Below are positions 7,953 through 19,733 of a stretch of DNA of 64,000 bases, in pieces (position 1 is the stretch's first letter; each line of letters starts with the position of its first letter). Source of the stretch: Tubulanus polymorphus (Eukaryota > Nemertea > Palaeonemertea > Tubulaniformes > Tubulanidae); assembly GCF_964204645.1 (NCBI RefSeq), contig NC_134031.1:12624501-12688500 (forward strand). The letters are read 5' to 3'. The translations under genes and the position numbers were made by a program. The notes under the pieces are model-generated. The model had not been told where the DNA came from. It was given only the letters and a program-made list of their open reading frames with translations, and searched no databases.

Positions 7953-8030
7953 CACCAATCGGTAATCGGGCGAACCATAATAGTGTTCACTGCCTGTTTT
8001 AATACTCGTCGTTGCACATTTGTTCAGGAT
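7953..8030 (+). repeat. Dispersed host repeat fragment at the Polinton junction
   Basis: Sequence around ATCGGTAATCGGGCGAACC and TTCACTGCCTGTTTTA is a diverged copy of a repeat also present at about 53866-53950 and 61168-61260. It begins within a few bases of the Polinton end. Confidence 0.6.
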
Positions 8031-8381
8031 ACTACGTCTAGCCTATGTGGGTTATAGGGTTTATTCCAAAAGTTTGCAAACAAAATCCAGTTAATTTGTT
8101 TAGTTTTGGAGACATTTTTGATGCATTGTTTTCAACACATTTTATTCAATTTTCTTCCAATCTTGCCATCAACCAAACCCAGCGGAGCTATCACAGCTGA
8201 CAGGCTGCTTGTTCAACACACCATACCTATTTGTAGCAGGTGTCACCTATTGTTTCGAAATTTTAGAGAAAGTTCCTACAGGCTGATTAATAATGCTGTG
8301 ATAATATTTCTTTTGTGATAGGTCACATACTTGATACTTGTTGATACTTGAAATAGGATATTGATCAGTACATTACTCATC

Positions 8382-10783
8382 ATGCCTAAAAGGAAAAGAA
8401 GAGCTGGTAGCTTTCAGCCGAAGAAGGTAAGACCCTCTTTTCATAGGCAAATGTTAATCTTCTAGTAAGAAGTATGTAGGCCTTTTTTCCGAGTAAAAAA
8501 TTCATTAAACTGTTCATCACATGTGTTAGCTGCGCAATATTTTGGTGCCTGATTTTGGTATTTTATCAGAAAAAACCATATCAGTAAATCATAAACCAGT
8601 TGCTTAGAGGGTGTGTAACTGACCAGTGTCGTATCATCCCTGGTTCTTGTTGAGATAATTATAAGCTATTGAATTGAATTGAACTCATTAGAAAATTCTA
8701 CGAACGTATAGTGAATGAATTTTTTTTCTATTTTCAGAAGGTGGAGGTGGTTGGAGTTCCCTCAGCCCTAACTGGACAAAACAGAGAGATGAAAAAAGGA
8801 TCAATGGAAAAAAATTATGAAAAATCTCAAGATGAAGACTACAGAAGAGTTGAAAATGAAATCTTAAATGAAAACCTAAAAAACGCTCAAAATGAAAACT
8901 TTAACGAAACGCAAAAAGAAAACTCTGATAACAATCAAAACAAGAAGTATGAAGTGAAAATCAATGAAAACTTTGAACCAAAAACTAATGAGAACTATGA
9001 ATTGAATGCAAATGAAAAAGATGAAATGAAAATGACTGAAAAACATGGAATGAAAATGAATGAAAAATATGAAATGCATATGAATGGAAACTATGATTTG
9101 AAAACAAATGAAAAAGATGAAATGAAAATGACTGAAAAACATGAAATGAATATTAATGAGATCTATGATCAGACTATGAATCAAAATTGTGGAACTAATT
9201 CGAATGAAGATATGACAAAAAACAAAGTTGAGACAATTGAAGTGAAATCAGTTTTTTGTGACTTCAATCATGACAACTGTGATACGATTATGCATGACAA
9301 CTATGATAAGACTAAACAAGGCAACTATGATAAGGCTATATATGGAATCTGTGAAAAGATTACACTTGACAACTGTGATAAGATTCAACATGATAACGCT
9401 GGTCACAATATACATGAAACCTCATCGAAAATGAAAGCTGACTCATCTATTCAACCAATTTCGAGTATGATTTCGTGTAGAGATTGTGATGGCAATTTTG
9501 GTAACAGTGAGTCATGTTTAAGTGCTGAGAATATGAGATGTTCATCAATTCATGGAAATTTCCACCAGGGTCTTCCAAAATACGATATTCATTCAGGTAA
9601 GCAATGTGTAACAAATGCATTAGCTGCAATGATTCATGCATCAAATAAAGCTGTAATAAACTGGATGCCTCATGATATTGATTCAGTATTGAATATTGGA
9701 AATGATTTATACGCAACATTGACTAATATGAATACAATAACAAATATGTATTTATTGATCAGTGAGCTACCAACTGCTGTTGAGATTGGAAATTCCATTT
9801 ATAATGTGACTGTTGGATCCCCTCAAGTTGCTATATCTGAATTATCTGATGAAATGAGAGCTGGAAATTTTGGAATTATCAGTGAACTACATGAATGTTT
9901 GCACAATAATCTGCTTAATTACGACACATGCTTTATAACATTTGCTGGAAATACATTTTGTGTTTTAAAACAGGATGACATGTACTGGGTATTTGATTCA
10001 CATTCGAGAGATGCATCAGGAATGATGACCGCTGATGGACATGCTGTATTAGTAAGGTACTCTTGTGTTAATTGTATTGTCAAACATTGTCAGAATCTTG
10101 CAGCTTCAATGAATCAGAGGCAACCATTACAGTATGAAATTACAGTGGCTTCTATCAACCATGAAATTGAAACTACTGTAGAGAATAGCATTATCGAAAC
10201 AACGACTACATACTCTCCAAACTACCAACAAACAAGTAGTGAAGATGAACTGCCCTATACAAACCCAAAAGTAGATGAATGCGATGTAATTGTTACTAGT
10301 GAATCCGTGCAGCATGATGATTTAATTTACAACCCACTAGAAAAAGGTCAGTGCAAAACATTATGCTCTATTCTAGGTATTCATTGTCGACCCTCAACTC
10401 TCGGATATGAATGTATGCCCAAATATGATGGACAACTCTACTCTCCATATAATACGCAGAAAATTAAAGGCGATGGAAGCTGTTTTTTTCGGGCAATTTC
10501 ATATTCAATCTGTGGAACTGAGCAATATCATCGGGCTATACGCACCGAAGTTTTAAAGCACATGCGGCAGAATTCCGACAAATTCCAACCACATCTGAGA
10601 AATCCACAACTTACTATAAATGAGTATATTGATGAATCCCGGATGAAATATACAGGTACTTGGGTGACAGAGGTTGAAATTCTTGCAACAGCTGATTTAC
10701 TGCATGCTGATATATATACATTTGTAGGCAATGGTTGGTTACGATTCGCTGGTTCTACTTTCAGTGCACCAAATCGTGTGTGA
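8382..10783 (+). CDS. Spliced gene: repeat-rich N-terminus, C76-like cysteine protease and OTU deubiquitinase-like domain
   Basis: Exon 1 (8382-8426) encodes MPKRKRRAGSFQPKK, a basic nuclear-localisation-like start. The intron 8427-8737 has GTAAGA and a pyrimidine-rich CAG end. Exon 2 joins in phase (696 residues in all). Residues ~60-150 and ~180-230 are short repeats rich in Asn, Glu, Lys, Asp and Tyr. At ~300-460 a domain with GKQCVTNALAAM (Cys ~305) and VFDSHSRD (Asp ~435, His ~437) resembles herpesvirus-type C76 deubiquitinases. At ~580-690 KGDGSCFFRAIS (Cys ~597) marks an OTU domain. The frame stops before the OTU His; YLKNCRGVHYEVV is found 1 base out of frame downstream. Such proteins occur in animal mobile elements (Helentron- or Pif1-type; inference). 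No transposase was found here. Confidence 0.8.
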
Positions 10784-10916
10784 ATTAAATGGCAACATTT
10801 ATTTGAAAAATTGCAGAGGTGTACACTATGAAGTTGTGTCATGTGTGAAACAATCTGAGGAATGTATTTGCTCTTGGTGTGGCAAGCGACAAAATACTGA
10901 AAAAACTAATGAGTAA
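10784..10916 (+). pseudogene. Out-of-frame tail of the OTU domain gene, with the catalytic His
   Basis: In the frame one base over, codons continue as CELNGNIYLKNCRGVHYEVV, then a Cys-rich end CICSWCGKRQ and a TAA at 10914-10916. The HYE/HYD context is the normal place of the OTU catalytic His (codon 10824-10826). A single-base indel between about 10740 and 10785 explains the break. It is either true decay or a sequence error. Confidence 0.75.
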
Positions 10917-10947
10917 ATACAGTTCATAAACTGTATTTACTCATTAG
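10906..10947. terminator. Perfect 19-bp hairpin across the stop codon of the OTU gene
   Basis: CTAATGAGTAAATACAGTT at 10906-10924 pairs exactly with 10929-10947 around a CATA loop. It contains the out-of-frame TAA stop. It could be an RNA 3'-end structure or the 3' palindrome of a rolling-circle (Helitron/Helentron) element. No CTRR end follows closely. Confidence 0.6.
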
Positions 10948-12080
10948 AAAATGAGGTTTTTAATGTTATCGCTTTTATGGTTATTCAGGCAGATTTGTTT
11001 CTAGGGGAGTTGTGTGCTGGTGCAAATGTAGTAAATGTTTCGATTATCAGAGTCTCCTATTTGGATGGGTTTTGTAATGTTATAATATGATAATGTCACA
11101 AGTTGGTAATAGGTTTATGTTGTTTAATTCTGTCCACTTGTACACATTTGAATTTCGATGTTGTTTGCTTATCATGACACATGTGTAGGAGGTTATGGTA
11201 CTGGGTTGTGTAAATGTGTATGGGAGGTTATAATATTTCGTTCTGTAGAGTCTCCTCTGCGAATATATGTCAGAGGGTGACGCGTATTAATGAAGCAGGG
11301 TGTTGTGTAGTGGTGTGTATGTAGTGTATGTTTTGATTTCGATATGTGGAAACATCTATGTGGATGTATATAGGAGGGTCAGGTGTGTTACAATAGTGGG
11401 GTTTTGTATATACAGGCATGTGTAGTTATGATTTTAATTTTATGTGACCTTTATGTGAATTCATTTATGAGTGACAGGGTTTATATTTTAGTGTTTTTGA
11501 AGATTGTGTGACAATAGTAAATGGGTAAATTGATGTACCTAGTTTCTAGGGAATGAAACAGTGTGTATTTGGAATTGATATGTTGTTAAGTAACAGTGGT
11601 ATAAGCTGGGGAAAGTATGTAGATAGTTGTAATGGGGCATGAATGATATTTGACATTGTGATTGATATGTAGCAATGTAACAGTAAGATATGGTGGTGGA
11701 TGTATATATCTAGCTGTCATGGGGATGAAGCAGTCACTGTGTGGAATGGATGTGTTGGAATGTAACAGCTATGTACAGTGTACAAAATGAGTATTATTTC
11801 ATGCTGGGGGATATTGATGCGTTGTTGCCATAGGTTTTGATGTGATAACACTGTACATATATTACCACCATTAATATTACTAAACACATATGTACAGTCT
11901 TATGAATGATTATGTATGGAACTGTATGAAGGATTGTATTGAATATATAGGAAATGGTAATTGATCATGTAGCAATCATTTGTGGCGATGTATGTATTTT
12001 GTATTGTGCAGTGAGATAGTATTCAGAAATGTTTGTAATCAATGTTGTGGGATGAAATATAAATAAAAGGTGGATGGTAT
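10948..12080 (+). other. Non-coding stretch with strong G+T strand skew
   Basis: For about 1.1 kb the plus strand is dominated by G and T (runs such as GTGTGTAGTGGTGTGTATG) with few C. No convincing reading frame was seen. The skew begins after the hairpin and fades near 12.08 kb. It could be the long 3' UTR or tail of the OTU-bearing element. Confidence 0.5.
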
Positions 12081-12329
12081 GATGATATGTGTTGTGTATA
12101 ATTATTGTTTCCAAATTTGGTGCTTATCCCCATATGCTTGGCCAAGTTCTGATGTCATTTACTACATTGTCCCTGGCAAGGATTTGAGCTTGATGGCATG
12201 GCGACTGCCACAGTACAATGGGGTTCCTGCAGTGCTGCTGTGGCAATTGAGGATTCCACTCATAGCTAGTGACAACCCGCCAGGTTGCTAGTAAGTAGTT
12301 CGTCATTCGCCAGTGCGACATATGAAAGT

Positions 12330-12376
12330 TAGGCAGAAACCCGTTATCGCTGCTATGCAGCTATATTTATTATTAT
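12330..12376 (+). repeat. Dispersed repeat end with GCTGC/GCAGC hairpin (copy 1)
   Basis: GCAGAAACCCGTTATCGCTG, continuing into CTATGCAGCTATATTTATTA. Near-identical ends occur at 37138-37180 (plus) and 60225-60268 (minus). A short palindrome (GCTGC-N3-GCAGC) and AT-rich continuation suggest the end of a non-autonomous mobile element. Confidence 0.55.
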
Positions 12377-12720
12377 TATTTTCTTCCACACTATTTTTAC
12401 CAAAAGAACATAGGCTTTGTTACCTTACCGCTGTTTCATATATAATCCATATAATATCGTTCAGCTCACTGAGATCTACAAATAGCCCGCGTGTTTTTTC
12501 ACGAATCATCGTTACAAAAGCGCTGTCGGGCCGTAAACATCGAAAATTTAACCCCATTCAATGGGGCGACATGTTTTTCGAGTCGTCATCCCGAAATCAA
12601 CCCGCAGGCCGACTGTCACTTCGATTATCAATTCAAGTATAAATGATCTAATTTATTGCCGCAGACTTCACATTCAGTCGCGGTCTTCAAACAGTGATTT
12701 TAACAATAGCCCATTTTCCC

Positions 12721-12945
12721 GGTTCCTGAACTTCGCTGAAAAAGCTGAAACACTGAAAAGCTGAAATAAAAACGCTGAAATTTCAGGGAATTTCCGAAAA
12801 ACGCCGAAATTTCAGGGAATTCCCGAAAAACGCTGAAATCGTGCTAGGTACCGACAATACACGTTTTGAAATGTTTTCCGGGCCGGTATCCGCTGACGAG
12901 TCCTGAACCGTGTTTTATGCTCTACCTTCGGTTACAGAGACATGC
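12721..12945 (+). repeat. 225-bp repeat with kappaB-like palindromes, copy 1
   Basis: Inverted copy at 28743-28968, about 90% alike by eye. It holds a 29-base tandem pair GAAATTTCAGGGAATT(T/C)CC... The words GGGAATTTCC and GGGAATTCCC fit the NF-kappaB consensus GGGRNNYYCC. Confidence 0.7.
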
Positions 12946-13099
12946 CTTAAGGTCGTCGTCATGATCGACTTGATCGAGCAAAAACCGTAAAGTTTCCCAA
13001 GTCTCTGTTTATAACGCTGTAGCGGAAATTCGTTTCACTTCGTTCTGTTCTTTTTATTTTCCAGCTGCAGAGTCCTCCCCAGCTCAGTCTAAAATTCAT

Positions 13100-14240
13100 A
13101 TTAAATTCCTATTAAAAGTTTGTATGATGTAAAATAAAACCTTATAATGTATTTGTAACTCTGAGACAAGAATGTTTAATGCTTTGGACTTCGGTCTGGT
13201 GGATTAGAAACTATTTTTATTTCTATCTTAATGAAATATTGTATGATTTAATCTAAATTCAAAAACTGTACCTAAAGACCTTTTCTATGTGTTCGGGTCA
13301 CTCCCGGTTTGTATTTTTCGAGTTAATGTGCCTAAATCGATGTTCCCGTGCTTAAATCGATATTTTTATGCTGTGCTCTGTGCCCGAGATGGCGCCACTA
13401 TACGGTTCTTAATTATATTGTGTGCTCGGGGTGCTTTGTTTTAACCAATTAGATAGGGTTACGTCATAATCTGGGCTCTATAAAAGGCAAAAATGTGCTT
13501 TATTAATTGGTCTCGGTGCACATTCTTAGGTGTGTATTACTAAGATTTTGAACTATGGGGGGAGGGATTAATCTAATTTTCTTAGTAAGTCATACTTAGC
13601 ACTGATTCTCTTTAAGTATTTCTTGGTCCTTATTCTCAAAGTTGTTTTTCTTCCAAGATGTTTTCGGAAAACAATCTTTCAGGGTTCAAGGAGGTTTTCT
13701 CCTTCGAATTATTCCCCGAAAGTATTCTTCTTTCCGATTTCCTCTCTTGGTTTTTCCCTCAACTTTTGAGTTTTCGGAGTAGTGACCATCTCTTACATAA
13801 ACATAATAGGAAGAATGATTGAATAAATACTTAACTGGAACTATGATTAAATATAGCGAAAATTCTTATCTTTATTAAGAGCACTTAGAGTTACATCTTC
13901 TTAAGCGTAAAACGAGCGCAGGGTTTAAGTAACTATTGTTGAGTCGTAATGTTAGAATATCTGAAATCTTTATTCCTAATACTATTGAATTCTGGTGCGA
14001 GTCGTGCACTTGTATTAAGGGCAATATGCCCTTGTTAATCTCCTCCTTTGGTGGCCGGTTGGCCATCTTATCTACCTTAAATGTTGTAAATAAGAGATAA
14101 CCTCGAGGTTGTGTATATATTGTTCATTGTTCGAATATTTCCAAGAAATAATAAATAGTATTCAAGAGAATATTATCATATACATAAAATTCTAAATCTT
14201 TGCCTTTTTCCCTAAACTATTTTTGTGGTGTCGGATTTAC
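13100..14240 (+). promoter_or_regulatory. LTR-like or promoter-like region with TATAAAAGG
   Basis: TATAAAAGGC at about 13481-13490 follows a GC-richer upstream stretch. Near 14230, TGGTGTCGGATT looks like a tRNA primer-binding site after a possible LTR end. No gag or pol frame was seen nearby. Solo LTR, cellular promoter and chance remain open. Confidence 0.3.
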
Positions 14241-16071
14241 TATCAATTGAGGAAAGGATTTTCTTGTGCATTTTTGGGATTCTGTGACACCATAAAATAT
14301 TCTTGAAGAATCTTGTGGGTTGGAGAGTTTAGGGCATCATGTAAGTCTTCAAAAAGGGGAAGCATTGAGGGCACCCTCTAGTGGGAGAGGCCAAATATTG
14401 GTGAATGCTCCTCGTTTTATTTAGTTGGTATCTATTATTCTTTTTGAAGCTAAACGCCTGATCAGGTCGGCTGTGGAGGCCGGAAATACTTGTAGCGCTG
14501 GACGCAGTCCTGTATTTCCTCCTCAGTCGGAAAGAAAGCTAGGGGATTTTTATTTTATTTGACTCATTCATGATTCTTCTATTAATTCTTTTGGTCACAG
14601 TTTTTCATACATGCACACGCCTTTTTCATGGGTGATTTGTGAGGACATTCAGTCACCCGTGTTACAATTATGACTTATCACTGAGAATTAGGACTCCTTT
14701 AAGTATTCTCACTCACCAGAGGAAGACTTGACATATTTTTGCGCGTTAAATCTCATGGAGGAAAACAAGAGAATTTTCCCCTTCTAGCTTCTCTACCTCC
14801 CAGATGCTATTGACGTGAGCGAACCCTAGAAGCGACGCCTATATGCAACTTTTTCCTTAAATGTATAGGATTATAGAAAGAGAGAGAGAGAGTTACCTGT
14901 ATTCCCTCTTGGTCGAGGAAATTCCGTGAGTTGAGACCTTAGACTTGACATTATGAATTTTAACAGAAACGGAAGTAGATTTTTGTAGTCACTTGCCAGA
15001 GCACGCTACCCCGAACCCCGGTATTCCGCTTCAACGCATGCGCATTAGGAAGTGTTGGGGAAATCCTCTAAGTCCAGAAATCGGTCGCGTGCGCATGCGT
15101 CGCTACATGTGTATTTTTTCCTAAACTGGGTCATGTCAGAACGCTGAAACATAGAACTAATATGTCAAAGTCGAAACTTGGTGAAGCGCATAGCCAGTCT
15201 TAAGTTTTAATGAATAAATAGAGGCGAGTGCCCTGTCGGCAACTTATATAGAACATTGTAAAAAAATAGGTTTTGCGGGGGCACCTGTGTTCGACGTGGT
15301 CCGTGGCCAAAGAAAATCACCCAAAATGTCGAAGATCTATTCGAGCGAAGATTCGCCGTGATCAAATACATGTATAGAAAAGGAATTCATTTTTGCGAAA
15401 AAAACATGCTTTGGGAGTGTTGATTACAAATTGAAAGCCTTGTTTGTTTTACGACAATAAATCTTCCTGTATCGTCAGATATGTTCTACGAACGGCTTTA
15501 ACAGTTTTATATGTTTTACACAAGAAATTTGAAGATTAAAAAAGAAAAAAATCATTTTTTGCGAAAAACAACGTAGGAGTTTGGGAATGTTGATTACGTA
15601 TTGAGAGCCTATGGTTTTATCGATTATACGAAAATAAATTTTTCTAGTTTAAAAATGTCAGATTTCTACATTAAATCTCATGGCTTCAAAAGTTTGATAT
15701 GTTTTACACTAAAGATTTGTTCCTAAGTATTACAACGGGTTGCATGGGTACGGAATTAATGGAACAACGGTATTTTAAATACGGTACGGATTATAGCGAA
15801 TTTTACTCGAAACGGAAAAGGGGAATAACGTTTGAAAAACGGGAGTAAAAAACACATAAAGATACAATATGTTAAAAAACGCACGGCATTTTACTCCCAG
15901 GGATTGGCAAAATTCTGAGTTAATTATTCAGTACTTGTGTGGAGCGGGACGGTCATTTTGTAACACGCGGACCGCGCGCGCGTTATTCTCCGGGACTCGA
16001 CCCTTAGTGATGCTGTGAAACCGGCGCTCTTGTTATTCTAAAAAAATTCGACCCGTTGCTAAGGGACTGTG
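14241..16071. other. Intergenic DNA with a diverged tandem duplication
   Basis: No coding region recognised. 15385-15550 and 15555-15720 share the order TTTTGCGAAAAA, GGGA(G/A)TGTTGATTAC, TATGTTTTACAC, giving a diverged ~170-bp duplication. A GA microsatellite lies at about 14878-14892. The 16000-16070 flank is the insertion site of transposon copy A. Confidence 0.5.
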
Positions 16072-16429
16072 CATTATGAGAATGCCGGTTTGCTAGCGTA
16101 TCTATTTAACACCCGTATTGCTCGGGTGACTTTTACTACCAACGGGTGGCGCTGTGTGTAAATTTCACATAAATCAACGACTTTCGGCTATTAGCGGTAC
16201 TTAAGACCACTTGAAAACATCATAGTCAATTACGGTAGTAGTGAACATAAAAAGTTACAGTTCGGTGTACAGCACCATAGCACCCATATAATACCACATA
16301 CATTTTATTCAGACTAAGGACTTAGTTAACACTGATCTTCATTTCCATCAATTAATGATCTGTTGAATTAATTAGTAATTCAGTCTTTCGGTGGTTCGAG
16401 ATAAAATGCCCGCAAAATAAGAACTAACG

Positions 16430-17060
16430 AACCAGGGCTGACCACAAATTGCCCAACAGATAAATTTTCCGAAACGACACAATAATGTTTAGTATCAAAT
16501 AACTCGTGGCGTGGACCTTGGTCTATCAACTGACCAATGCATGACCAGTACTGGCTATATAGTAAATTATCTGTTTTGCAAACAATTAAGTTATTTGGTG
16601 TCAAATAACTAGATATAATGTGGACATTAAACTAAAAATTGTTTAACTGACCAATGCTTGACCAGTACTGACCAGTTACCACTAACAAGAACCCACCATA
16701 TGTAATTTATATGTTTAGTAAAGCAATAAAATCGTGTTTGGGCGTCGAGCTACTAGATACGGTGCGGGCTATGATCTAACAACTATTTAACTGACCAATA
16801 TTTTACCAATACTGACCTAAAAGTAATTTGTTTATTCTAGAAGCAACACAGTCGTGTTTGGTGTCTAATAATTAGAAATGGTGTGGGCTTTCATCTAACA
16901 ACTATTCAAGTGACCAAATCTTGACCAATACTGACCACATAGCTATATTTATCTGTTTCGGACACAACTTAGTCGTGTCTCGTATCAAATAATTTCATTC
17001 GGGATGAACGTAAATATAACAACTCTTTTACCTGTACAAGCTACACCAGTACTGTCTAAT
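16430..17060 (+). repeat. Left subterminal array of ~120-bp units (copy A)
   Basis: About five units, each ending in CTGACCAATGCTTGACCAGT or a variant followed by ACTGACC. They read as the reverse of the GGTCAGT words at the other end of the element. Likely transposase-binding sites (inference). Confidence 0.7.
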
Positions 17061-17382
17061 TACCGGTTAAATGTTTTTTAGAAATAACACGGGGTATTGC
17101 CTGAATCCTTCGTCAGTACTACTCTTATTAAATGTGTCGTTTTAAAAGTCTTGTCCAATTTTTATTGTAGGAAGCGAGCTAACTTTGAAATTTCCCACTA
17201 AATGCAAAAGATTTTCACATCGGGTTTTGAACGAACAACGTTTCGATTTGTAATTGTAACGTGCGCATTTTAGCCTGTAACGTGCACATTTCACTAGTGT
17301 GAACGTGCGTATCGGTACCATTATGCGAAACTTGTCAAACTTTTGCGTTCAAGAAGTTTAAACTGAACACTAAAGGAGATAT

Positions 17383-17422
17383 TATATCATATCATATCAT
17401 ATCATATCATATCATATCATAT
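17383..17422 (+). repeat. ATATC microsatellite
   Basis: About eight pentamer copies. The matching place in copy B (near 34955-34975) has only about two, so it expanded after the copies separated. Confidence 0.85.
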
Positions 17423-19326
17423 AGGCCTATATGAATAATGAATAGATGGAAGATAATGTAGTAGTTTTGAATGTTTCGTAACTGCTGTCCACTGACCGCA
17501 GATCATCAAAGTTAATCGCCTCATATGAAATATATATTCGTTATAAGGGATGTAGTAGTTCAGTGAGAATTCAAACTTATGGGTAATTTTAAGTGATCAC
17601 AACGCTGACCAATAGAGAAAGCTGTATCACAACAAAAGTGCGACTTACGTATCTTATTGAAACATTGTAAAATACCGGAGAGTAAATGGGAGAACCCTGA
17701 ATTCGAAAAAATTCCACACTCGGATCGTTTACTTTGAAAACACAATTTGCAATTTGTGGACATCCATTATTTCTGCACCAAAAGCATGAAGTATATTATC
17801 TTTGCTCGTAAAAATTTGAAATTTTGAGGAAGATTTTTGGCCTCGTTAACCTGTGAACACGTCCTTCATATATTTTCTAAGACCGATCTTGATATAATGC
17901 TGAGAGTTTAGAGAAAATTATGGTAGGATGTAAACTTAGGCTGCTTCGTATCCGTGGAGGGTTGCTAATTATTGATCTTATACACAATAATCATAAGTAC
18001 GTAACACGAGACTCCATAGAATATCGTTTTTCAATCATACGTACACAAATTATTGCGATATAAAGATAAATAGTACTTTAATATACTTTTTACTTCTTTT
18101 ACTGAATATTTCTTTAGTAGTATTAATAAAGAGTGGATCAGCAGGCTACCTGAGCCCATTCTACGATTTGAGGTCAGTTGCCAAAAGTTAGTAAGTTTAC
18201 ATACCAGTGGATAGTTAACATTTAAAATGACAATTAAAACTTCATTGCTAAAAATAACTTTGTATTCGTAGAATAGTCACACTCAAATGCGGAGAATTGA
18301 TAATACCATAATACGATACGAAAATTCAATGTGTACAAATTCAAAAAGATGATCTCTAGTGAACGATCGAACGTTGTGTCGTTATTTTCTAATGATAAAA
18401 CTTGGTTTGAGATTTGAAATGTGTACATATAGGATCTTTTTCATATTAACAGTGTATTTGGTCATGTATCATATTGTATAATGGTTAATTTAAACTAACT
18501 GGTTTTAGAGTTGTATCCTTAAATCCTGTAATAGAGGATGCAATCTTTTTGCGGCAAACAGTACAAATAGCTAGAAAAAGCAACGATAGTGCATTGGTAA
18601 ACTTAAAGCAAGCGTACATTGGTTGTTTAGGTTTTTCGTTGGGAAAATTAATGTTTAATCATTATTGAAATATCCGAGGCGAGCTTTTCCAGGAATTTAT
18701 AAAGTTGAGCTTTACACAAGGAATTTTTTGTAGTCCGATATCCGTGATTACCTCTGGCTTGGAGAGATACAATCTAAAACCAACCGTCGAGTCAAATATT
18801 TTACCACAATTTTCTATGATTAGTAAAAAGATTAAGTAATAGACATAGGCATGCAAACAGTAATATCTGAAGTCCACTCCATTTCAAACTCATTCATCTT
18901 TACACAAACTCCAACTTGTTGAACAGTTCAAAATCGCGTGGCTTGAATTTTTACGATAGCTAAAATCAGGGACCACGATACTTGCTCATCTACACTGGCT
19001 TCCAATTTAACAAAGGATTGAATTTGAGTGTTTGATGTTGTAACAATAGGCCTACCATACTGAATTATGGATTCGGTTTCTACTTTTTGATTGAACATTT
19101 ATATCACATATTGGGTCATTTCATTTTTACCAGTATAGACCTAATTGGAAGAACCTATCCGTATATCATGTTTAATTTTATATAATCTGACTTTTGAGAT
19201 GTCATTCAATCAATGCATTCATATGCGGTCGTCGCTTTCAATAGCCACCACGGACTGACTCCTTAGCGATACCTTGGCGGACGATCCCACACGTTTCTTG
19301 CTCCAGCCCTAGAATGCTCAATTATA

Positions 19327-19733
19327 AGGCGCTTTTACGAAATTGAATCTGATTCGGTTTAGCTAAATCCGATTCGATGTTGGAAAACGTAAGGATTAGT
19401 AAATCGAATCGTTTTTCGTAAATGAGTCGAATCAATTTATCAATCTAAAGGTCGCGATTCGAAAGAAAATGGGCGTCAATGGTGACCGAATTATTGATAG
19501 ATGATGGTCTGCAATAGATGTCTTTAGCCCGCGGTCGAAGAGGACGCCATGTTGGATTTCACTGACTAAAGCGCCACTAACTTGCTCGCCGAGCAAGTTA
19601 GTCGATTTAATAAATCAATTTACTAAACCGCGTCCATAAACGAGTTGATTTACCAAATCGGATTCACTAAACCGCGTGCCGTAAACGTGAAACTTAAATC
19701 GATTTACAAAGATTCAGTTTCGTAAAAGCGCCT
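19327..19733. mobile_element. Short inverted-repeat element (MITE) inside copy A
   Basis: Ends AGGCGCTTTTACGAAATTGA and its near-complement ...TTTCGTAAAAGCGCCT. Copy B has an uninterrupted site (CTCAATATTCGTCATGAAC near 33050-33075), while copy A has TATA-like duplicated bases on both sides. It is about 407 bp, with many GATTCG/AATC words inside and no frame. Confidence 0.8.

Noticed and set aside
8876-9184. Phe/Ile-rich minus-strand frame
   Set aside because: Antisense shadow of the Asn/Lys repeats of the C76-OTU gene.
18662-18877. 71-residue frame similar to one at 33502-33699
   Set aside because: Similarity only reflects the two transposon copies. Neighbouring shared frames break by indels, so no protein-level constraint is visible.
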